Source of the DNA: Portunus trituberculatus
Taxonomy: Eukaryota > Arthropoda > Malacostraca > Decapoda > Portunidae
Direction of reading: 5' to 3'
Length of the DNA stretch: 64,000 nt
Assembly: GCF_017591435.1 (NCBI RefSeq)
Contig: NC_059296.1
Location: 1,462,501 to 1,526,500 of the forward strand
Both the position numbers and the translations under genes were made by a program. The notes below the pieces were generated by a model that did no database searches, had not been told where the DNA came from, and saw only the letters and a program-made list of their open reading frames with translations. This document shows positions 55,246 to 64,000 of the stretch, in pieces (within the stretch, counting starts at the first letter, position 1; every line of letters starts with the position of its first letter).

Positions 55246-58200
55246 ACCTAAGTGTTTTTAAATCCTATTTATCGTAGATCAGAGATCTTACATACAGATG
55301 GAAACTAAAAGTTTACTTTCTATTATTTTTCAAGCCTCTTTTTTTTCTGATAGTTATGATCTTGTGAATTAGTAAATAAAATTAACACCATAAAATAACT
55401 TAATTTAAAAGCAAAATTTCATGATCTTACCGATACTCCTCGAATGACGCCAGTCTGACCAATGAGGCCAGAATCATCATGCGTCTCTCTAATTCTTACT
55501 TCAATGTCTGTTGTCTGCCAGTCATGCATGCCCAGCGTATCCATACCTGTGGGCAACACATGAACTTGAAAGAAAAGTATCACAAAGAATGCCAATTGTG
55601 GTGGCTATTGAATTAAGGGGGAAATTCGTTAATTTGGTCAAAAAAATTGAAAAATTGGAAACTTGGTACTTGGGTTCGTCTCTGGAGAGGGAAGCCATGG
55701 CCGAAGTTGCCAGGCGCATAAAGCACTGCTTACCTGGTAATGGCGGGTTTAAAGGGCCGGCCCTTTAAATACCCAAGCGCATACCCCTTTTTCTTCTAGT
55801 CTTTGTTTTGCTTGTATTTATTTCCTTTTTGAGCTGTTTTATTTTTTTTTGCGTGATGTACTTGTACGATAGTTTAGGATCAGGCAGTGAGGGTGAGGAA
55901 GATGCTAAATCCTCAGTACCAATTGATACAGTGTGCGTGCCTGCAGCCTACCTGTTGATCGTATTTTACACGTGTTGGGTTCCCAAATTGTGACAATGCC
56001 ACGTGTAAGTGGTAAAAGAAAGACTCAGGTTTTCATACTAGATATATATAACCTATCAGTGATATGTTATATATTCTAATATGATAATAACAGGGGACCA
56101 GGAGCCTGTAAGGCTGACAGGCAAGTGAGAGCTCACCATTCAGAGAGGCTATATAGACGACATTCCCATGATGTAACATGGCCTGAAACTATCTAAACAG
56201 CCACTACCAGCCTCCAAGCAGTTGTCAAGGGATTATGTAAGTACATATCTGAGTTTGGTACATATTGGAGTGAGTTATGTGGGGGTTTTGAAGATGTTCA
56301 CAGAAAAATGCGTTTTTCTCGACTTTCAGTTTTTCAGCATATACTGTTGAATAACTTTTTCAGTAATTGGTCAATTTCAAAAATTTTTGCAGCAAAATGA
56401 TCAACAACCTCATCTTAACAAATGCCAGCATGATAATGCATGAACTCACTCAAATAAATTTACAACAGGCTTATAAACTCAAATTTTTGATGAAAAAAAG
56501 GTAACAATTTGGCGTGTAATGAAATTGTTATAACATAGGTTATGTGTATGCCGATGCTAACATTTATTTGTTGTTATGTATATTATATGTGGTTAAGAGG
56601 AAATTGCCACACTGTTATTAGTTTTGATTTTATAATGGTATTTTGAATTATTTTCTTATCGCCGAAAAAATATTTATTGCAAAAAAACTACGCCACATTT
56701 CTGTACCAAATTAACACTGAAGATGTACACCATAAACGTACACCTTGTGTATAAATATTATTGAATTCAGTGAAAAAATAGCAATGGGAGAGCCAAAAAA
56801 CCGATATTGATATCGAGTCATCGAATTACCACCTTAATATTGAAATAAAGTACTATTGAACCTTGATAACTAGGATCCTGATAACTCAGATTTCGCTACA
56901 TGTCAGGCTCTGACTGACCTGGAGACTAAACTAAAGTCCAAGTTGAACTGCCCGCCATTTTTTTCCCAAACTTTTTTCACTTTCTTGTATTTAATTTTCT
57001 ATTGACATTATAAAAATCTATTCCACCTAAAATTTGCATTTTAGTTGTAGTTTAGAATGATACCAAACAAAAGTTGATCAGAGTTTTTATATCGATTTTG
57101 TGAAAGTTTTTAAAGTGTAAAAAAACACTTTTTGAGATATTCACTCCTAAAGATTTTTCATAATTTCATCCTTGTTTTGCTATTCGTATTCATCTGATTG
57201 ACATGAAATTTTCACACATGATTGTGTATACAATAGTGACTTCCTGGAGCATGCTAAGATGATAACACATCAGATCCCCGCTTCTCAAGATGATAATATT
57301 CACTTGTACCTGAGACTCAGGAAGGCGCCATCAGCAGCGTCATGGCAATCTGTTGTTTTACTACTGAACTGGGCACTCTCTGAGTCGTTATTAGTTATTG
57401 AAATGAGATAATAATAGTGTGAAATATTTATTACTCGTCTGGTCCAGCTTTATACCTCTGTCTCAACATAATCTTTTGTGATAGTGTTATTGTGAGTTAT
57501 ATGATGTACTTTCAACCCTCGGCTATCACAACTTCAGCTATCGCGTTTTATTGCTCTCACGCACCCATGAAAAGCTGCTAAAATTTCATTATCGCGACCT
57601 CAGATGCCTGCTATCGTGCGCCCAGCCATGACGTCATGGGATATCTGAGCGCTCATTGGCCAAAACCGCATTCCCGCCAAGATGAAACACAGTCTCTGAG
57701 TGCACGTCCTCCCCACTAGACACCATTAGTTGTTCAATTCGGCTATCACGTTTTTGGCTATGGTGTGGCTATTTTGGCCCCAATTGGGCGCGATAGCTGA
57801 GGGTTAAGTGTATAATAGTTGTGGTGATGAAGGTAGTGAGAAAATACAGTTTGAAAAGATAATAGCAATCTTATGATATAGAGAGATAGTTTAGAAGCCT
57901 GGAAGTGAGGTGTAGGGTGAGGAGAGGGTCTTGGAGGGGGAGATAACATGCGCATGATGGAGGGGAGAGGGGAGGTGAAAATTCAAGGTTAGCTATCTGC
58001 CAATAACATGTATGTTTCTTGGTTTCTTTTGTCTTCTCTTCTTGAAGTTTCTGATTCTGATCCACATCAATTTATGCCCATAAGGACGCTATTTCTCACG
58101 ACTGGCCACTACTGTGTAGGGTGTGAGTCAGGCTATGGCGCAACGGCCAGAGACATTTAAAAATGGCTTCCTAGTGAGAAAGGTATTTAATTAGCAAAAA

Positions 58201-58319
58201 ATAAACTACACCCATCTGATAATTTAGGGTCTGAAGATTTTGGAGAGACAAATGTAATCCCCAAATTTTAAATCCTCCCAAAATTAGAAAAAAAATCCTA
58301 CACTGATTTTTTTAAATAT

Positions 58320-58354
<35 letters not shown>

Positions 58355-61300
58355 TTTTGTGTGTGTGTGTGTGTGTGTGGAGAGGGGAGAATGCATACAA
58401 GTCAAACATTCGCATTTGTCGGATCTACCTTTTCCCCCTATTAGTCCGAGTTAGCAAGGGTCAACAGTATTCAATCTTGAAGGGCGGAGAAGAGGAAAAA
58501 TTCCTGAAGATTTTTTGGGAAAATATATTTACCTTGTGAATTTGTATTAAAAAAAACTCATTACAATAAAACCTCAGCTCACGACCATAATTCATTCCTA
58601 AATCCTGTTCGTCACCCGATTTGTTCGTCCCCTGAATCAATTTTTTCCATAAGAATGTATTGAAATACCATTAATCCGTTCCAGACCAAAAAAAAAATCA
58701 CACTTTTGTCCATAAAACCCATTCAAAATAGACCTTTAATGTATGCATGACATGAACGAAATAATTATAGAAAGCCTAAATTGTTTGACTTACCTAAATG
58801 CTATCAAAATGATAATAAAATGAATAAAAAAGAAAAGGTTATTTACTTGAGAGACTGGACGTTGATGGCATGATGGAATGGAGGAGAGGAGGATGGGGAG
58901 GAAGACAGACAAGATCCGAGAAGACAGTCATGAGAGAGGACTTTGGATGTGCGCAGCATGCCAGAGCTACACAACAGCTGTGTAGCGTCACAAGTCAGTG
59001 CCGCTATGTGGGGCCCGTTATAGTTAACATCGGCGTGGGAAACATGGAAAGATTGCCAGTCTTCGTCTCTGCCTTGGAAGACCCTTGCCTGCTGGGGATT
59101 GACTTCCTCACGCATGTGGGAGCAAGTTTGGACTTCCAAGAAGGGAAGTTAAAGGCACGTGGCCAGGAAGTTCCTTTGATCCTCGGAGGTGATGCTCAGT
59201 GTGAGAGGAGCGGGCAGTAGGGCGGTGTTCCTTGCCAGGCGAGCGAGGAAACAGCTGCGATGGATGTGCCACAATCTGAAGTACCTGGATATGGCCAGGA
59301 TGACGATGACAGCAACACTGAGAGCCACCAGAGCAGCGAGAATAACGCCAAGGAAGCTACAGTAGAGCGCGCCTGTAACATCACCATGCCCAGGAAAAAC
59401 AGGAGAAAATCGTGGTGGCACGGAGAGTATGTTATGTAATATTTTTCGTATGTTCCTGTTTCTATTTTCTTTTGTGCTCATATTTTGTTTTGTTGTGTGA
59501 TAGCCGGGTTAGCTATCACACAAACGGCTCGCCTGCCGGCGAGCCATTTAACTGCGTTCATCCCCCGAAATATCATTCGTCCCCTGGGTCGATATATTGA
59601 CAAATTTTTGAGTTGTCTCCCGAATTGTTCGTCCTTAGAGACGTTCGTCAAGCGAGGTTTTACTGTATATCCAATATTGTCTATTTTGCTACTCTGCCTA
59701 TTTATCAACTACAGAAACTGGACACAAAGATCCTAGAATGCAAGAATCCTAAAATTTAAAATTAACTGAAAAGTCAGCAGCCATATTTTTAGAAGTGTAT
59801 TTAAAAACTTACCAGCCCCAGGTGTCTGTGGATTATAGGGTGATGCTGCTCCAGGTGTCATGGGGCTGAAGGAAGCTAAGGGTGAAGGTGATGCATAACC
59901 AGAGACAGGAGATGGAGATCCTTGATATCCAGTGCCTGGGCTTGGAGTGCCAACATAGGCTGCAGGACTACCACCAGCTGCTAATGTAAAGCAAAATTAG
60001 TCAAAGTCAACTATACATTGTAACACTATCAATAATCATCAATGTGAATGATGCACTATATTTCTTCCCATCTCTATCATTTCCACTGATTTTATCATAA
60101 CAGTACATGTGCTACAAGTTTTTAGGGAGGCTGAGTAACAAGAGGCCAAAGTAGAAATAAGAAATAAATGATGATTAACAACCATAAAATCAAAGAAAAA
60201 TTTAAATATTTGTCATTATAATCTATCTAGATAATTAGGCTGATACCTCCCTGAATAGATGATGGTTCAAATATTGTATCTTTTTCTCATCAAGAGAATA
60301 ATGACAAAGGAGGATGTTTCCCAGTGCCCTCAACCCTCTCTTCCTATTTATGCACTTCCCTAACTTTTCCATCCTATCATCCCAATTCATGAATATAATG
60401 TCAATAATGGTATTAGTTTCTTATTATTTAGTACCTCACAGCTCAATACATTTATTTATCATTTTTTATTCATACATGTACTTCTGTGAAGGAAATAAAA
60501 GAGACTTACGTTGGTATCCTGAAGGAGATGGCTCAGGCTGGTAAGGACTGTAGTTGTGGTCTGAACTATAAACAGTGCCAGGAGTCTGAGGTGTGTAAGG
60601 ACCTTGGCCGGCATCAGACTGGTAACCTGGGGTACCTGCCAAAAATTAAAATCATTAATAATCATAAGATTTATTGTAACACAAGATTAATTCCATCTTG
60701 TTAACTTAAAAAAAATAGTTTTTTTAGAACAATATCCAACATCATTTTCTTTATCGCATTTAGCACAGGATCAATTTTGAATGCTTAAAATATTTACAAA
60801 ATTAATCTAAGAGAAAAATAAATATATAAAAAACACCCTGCACATATAAAGAAAACGGTCATATTACATTTACATGGTTACTGATTACTGATTATCCTTG
60901 ATAAGGTAATTATTATTAATTTATCAGTAATCATATCTTTTTTACACCCAGTTATTAATATAAGTATTTTCCATTTCTGTCCTAGCCTCCAAGAAATCCT
61001 TTTTTTGCTTAATTTGCCCATTAATATTGATTGAGAAGAAACAGTTAGGTACAAGAGAAAAGTTAAGCATATGAAGACACAATGGACTAGACAGACAAGT
61101 AACAGAGACAAGTGGAGGAATTTAGGAGATCTATCCTCCACTGGCTGATGATGAAATGTTTCTATAAGTACTATACAGCCCACATACCTGGATTATATGC
61201 TGGTGATGGGGAAGCATCATCAAAGGAGTAGTCTTCAAATTCAGAGTGGCGAGCAGGAGTGTTGGCGATAGTTGGATCCCAAGCTGATTGTCTAATGGAA

Positions 61301-63567
61301 ACAAAAATTAAATAAATGTAGAACTGTGTAAGGATAGAATTCTTTCATAAAACCATTATTCCCATATAAGAAATAATTCCATGCAGTTTACCAAGCAAAA
61401 CATTTATATTTTAGATTTCTACAATGAAAATCAGTCACAGCCAGTGTTTTGTTACAAAAATACATCATACTTCACAATCTCAGAGATACAGAAAAAAATA
61501 ACTTCAAGATGTAAGGTGTCACACATTAGAAAGACCCACCCATACCAAGATGAAAAATTGAGAAAATGCTCAAAGTTTGGCAAACTTCCAATAACCGTAA
61601 CTTCACTGTTTTATATGCTATGACAGTAAACTTGGTCACCAAATGTCTTGATTTTGGAAATTTTAACTGCAACCCATCTTGGATGGGCAGCCCTTCTAAC
61701 ACAGAACAATGCTCATCTATAAGTTGTGCCAGTATTGATGGTCCAGTAAATATAAAAACTACTCTCTCCTTATACAGATTTTTTTTTTATCTTACTGATG
61801 AGACAACTCATCCACTCCTGAATGAAAGTTGAGAACTCAATAGAGTGCTATATACAGTTATCTCAGTTTTGGACAGGATGGTGGAAATGGCCCTTCTAAT
61901 GCAGGATGCCTCATATAACCTATGTGAAGTTATTTCACCTTAATTTACATTACCTACCACAAAACAAATTTTACTTTCACCTCTTAAATTATTTATGTAT
62001 TAAATCATAATAGCAATATAATTAAAAATATATCATTAACACACGTAGATATACAAAACAAAATACAGAAAAATACTGGGATCCAACCTGCCAGGCGTTG
62101 CTGATCCATCATGAGACGGTGTCGTGCTTCCATAATGTGGTGTGCGGGAACCATCATACTGAGGAGTCTGAGAGCCATACATAGGAGTACGTGATCCAGT
62201 GTTGCCATAGACAGGAGTGGCAGATCCACCCCAGGTTGGTGTGCGTGTGTAAGAGGTGAAGGAGCCAGCCTTGGCATTGGTGGCCCCAACAACAGATACA
62301 CGGGAGCGATCAACAATGATGGTCTGACACTTTGAGTGAAGCTCTACACGGACAGTGGAATCAGTAGCATCCTTGACAATACCAACATGACCTGCAGAAA
62401 GCAGAACAAATTTAAGCACTTGAGTGTATGCATTTCTCAGTATTCTACATTACTATAAAATACAAGATTGTAGCTAAAGAGATCCCCTTAAAGGAAAGGC
62501 ATATCAATACAGAGATTTTAAAACTGGATACAGTCTGTATTAACCCCTTTAACAAGAGAGAGCACGTACTGTTTCCTTACCATATAATATAAACACGAGG
62601 ACGCATCTTTTGCGTTGTGGCTCCTGATAGCCAGCACAAAAGTTAGCCAAATGGATGGAATGTCTCAAAACCTCCTTCTTAAATAAATTCAAGTCATCTT
62701 ATAGTGGATATACAAAAGTATCTTACCTTTGTATGGTCCCTGTGTAATCTTGATAGTCTGGCCAATAATACCCTTATCCCGGCCTGCTCCTCTGCCTCTG
62801 CCACGTCCTCGTCCTCGCTCACCAAAGCCACCCCCTCCACCACCATGATCACCTCGCTCACTCTGACCACCTGTGGAATGAGCTGGAGAGGACAGCCGTG
62901 GAGACATGAAACCCATGCCCATCCCAAGGCCCCCGGCACCCAGGCCACCTCCACTTGACTGGAAAAGCAGAGAAACAAATGCATTAAATACACAAAGAAC
63001 ATGTTTTATGCTAGATTATGTTCATTTCTCACTTCTTAATGAACTGTTTGTGTGGACATTTTTTTTTAAACTCATGTAACATTTAATGGAGTTCAATTAT
63101 TTACATAACATGAAATGCTAAAATCCCAAACACAAAAGAAAAATCAAACATTTCCTAATCATGCCAAATTTTGAAAAACAACCCGTTTTCTTTGTTTATT
63201 TGTGCACACAAATATTTACCATATTCACTTGGGATATGAAATACACATATTTGGCAATACCAGACAGATAACTTTAGGGAATGTCATAAAAAAAAAAAAG
63301 CAACATTCCAGGCTATCACTTGGTATTCCAGTCAAATATTCCATTAAACATGAATTTTAAATGTAATTCCTATTCAGATTTTTATTTCTATTCATCTATT
63401 AATCATCTGAATAGCTCAATCCTTAATGTCAAAATTCTTACCTTTCCTCCTCCAGCTTGAGACAAATGTCTTGTCTTGCAAACAAATATTCCACCATTTT
63501 CAATCATAATCTTAGAATGTAAGAATGCAAAGTTCCGATACAGATGACGTATTTCACCCTGTCGACC
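54130..63567 (-). CDS. Spt5: Transcription elongation factor SPT5, C-terminal 468 aa (partial)
   Basis: Minus-strand exons are 63567-63442, 62958-62727, 62391-62088, 61291-61188, 60635-60510, 59980-59813, 55546-55431, 54647-54546 and 54258-54130 (TGA). All phases agree. The N-terminal half (NusG-like domain and first KOW domains) lies beyond the right edge. SPT5 with SPT4 forms DSIF, which clamps RNA polymerase II and controls pausing and elongation. Visible parts are the end of a KOW region (GRQGEIRHLYRNFAFLHSK), a Gly/Arg-rich linker, a KOW domain (IIGQTIKITQGPYKGHVGIV), then the C-terminal repeat region with G-S-x-T-P-x-Y units (SRTPMYGSQTPQYDGSRTP), the kind phosphorylated by P-TEFb in other metazoans. 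A second Ser/Pro/Tyr-rich repeat region follows, then the final KOW pair (GLIGQTGVIRGVSGGMCSVF; GSLLSIDHNEGVVKLD). The 4.3-kb intron between 59812 and 55547 carries DNA transposons. Confidence 0.93.
55179..55241. repeat. (CT)n microsatellite in an SPT5 intron
   Basis: About 63 bp of pure CT. Confidence 0.95.
57514..57805. mobile_element. Small pogo/Tigger-like MITE in an SPT5 intron
   Basis: The ends are inverted copies of AACCCTCRGCTATC, a terminal motif typical of pogo/Tigger elements. The 290-bp interior repeats related GGCTATCRCG and GCTATCGCG motifs and has no coding capacity. Confidence 0.65.
58564..59665. mobile_element. 1.1-kb pogo/Tigger-like DNA transposon in an SPT5 intron
   Basis: The left end (CAATAAAACCTCAGCTCACGA) and right end (reverse complement CAGTAAAACCTCGCTTGACGA) are imperfect inverted repeats. 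Both are flanked by the dinucleotide TA, the target duplication of the Tc1/mariner-pogo group. TTCGTCCCCTG-type motifs also recur near both ends. No transposase frame is seen, so it is a deletion derivative. Its centre contains a retroelement protease-like fragment. Confidence 0.7.
58940..59217 (+). pseudogene. Fragment resembling an LTR-retrotransposon aspartic protease
   Basis: This open stretch reads VIVNIGVGNMERLPVFVS then DPCLLGIDFLTHVGASLDF, which resembles the C-terminal half of gypsy-type retropepsins (the LLGxDFL motif after the flap). The catalytic Asp-Ser/Thr-Gly part is not present and the frame ends at 59220, so this is a remnant. It lies wholly inside the pogo-like element. Confidence 0.55.
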
Positions 63568-64000
63568 CTGAAGTAAAAATATATAAAGTTAAACCAGTTG
63601 ATCACAAAAACAGAAATCTTAAAATTAATAAGATTCCAACTCATGGAAAATATAGCATAGTTAGAACCATCTTATAAGCTGGAATCTCAGCAAGGCAACA
63701 AAATATTCAATAAAAAAAAATAAAAAAAGATGGTTTCTAAATTTACTCAATCCTTTGTAATTCTAACACCATACTGATCAAACAAACCCAAATCAGACCA
63801 AACTCAGCATAAGCTACACAGTAATACTTGGCATGCTCCTATTAGGATTGTTGACTGTTGTTTTATTAAGATGTAGTGGATATGTCATCAAAGCTTCACC
63901 CCTTCACCCTCCTACATATGATACTTACTCTATTATCTCCCTTTCTTTTAAATATTTAACATTCTTCTTACAATATATCTCATTATCATTTAATATTACC
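63568..64000 (-). other. SPT5 intron running off the window
   Basis: The sequence upstream of the acceptor at 63567 is AT-rich with A/T runs and no coding frame. The next upstream SPT5 exon lies outside the window. Confidence 0.7.

Noticed and set aside
55511..55768. An 85-codon frame with a coiled-coil-like KFVNLVKKIEKLE segment in an SPT5 intron
   Set aside because: I cannot tie it to any family, it overlaps the SPT5 acceptor on the other strand, and it may be transposon debris.

Overview
The window looks like nuclear DNA of a decapod crustacean, probably crab-like. The evidence is introns with GT/AG borders, very dense dinucleotide and trinucleotide microsatellites, tRNA-derived SINEs ending in (AC)n, non-LTR retrotransposons, pogo-type DNA transposons and scattered TTAGG/CCTAA motifs like the arthropod telomere unit. 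The species is an inference. All exon borders were read by eye from splice sites, reading phase and protein similarity; there is no transcript evidence.

Six genes can be assembled. (1) 3.1-6.5 kb, plus: a DUF2236/MpaB-type oxygenase, six exons, 371 aa. (2) 11.0-15.0 kb, plus: a secreted protein with about 48 tandem 18-residue Cys/Pro/Tyr repeats followed by collagenous and coiled-coil segments, four exons, 1205 aa. I cannot assign this family. (3) 16.7-20.7 kb, minus: importin-alpha-like ARM repeats joined to ankyrin repeats and a caspase-like domain, nine exons, 790 aa. (4) 23.7-33.2 kb, minus: a tandem relative in which the ARM part is replaced by a 5.1-kb RS/SP-rich exon, followed by ankyrin and caspase-like exons, six exons, about 2163 aa. 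(5) 42.3-50.6 kb, plus: mitochondrial GatB, twelve exons, 524 aa. (6) 54.1-63.6 kb, minus: the C-terminal 468 aa of elongation factor SPT5, running off the right edge.

Genes 3 and 4 are the most interesting part. Their caspase exons are about 99% identical over some 690 bp, while the adjoining ankyrin exons are clearly diverged, which points to recent gene conversion. Both keep the catalytic His and Cys, but all three residues that normally bind the P1 aspartate are replaced (Arg to Leu, Gln to Asp, Arg to His). The Asp-Leu-Cys motif resembles paracaspases and metacaspases. A basic or otherwise non-Asp specificity is therefore my inference.

The rest is accessory DNA: a 1.2-kb (TA)n tract in intron 1 of gene 4, a 1.4-kb foldback element with arms of about 170 bp at 38.6-40.1 kb, a dead LINE ending about 100 bp before the GatB start codon, opposed LINE pieces in a GatB intron, and pogo-like elements in the largest visible SPT5 intron, one holding a retroelement protease remnant.
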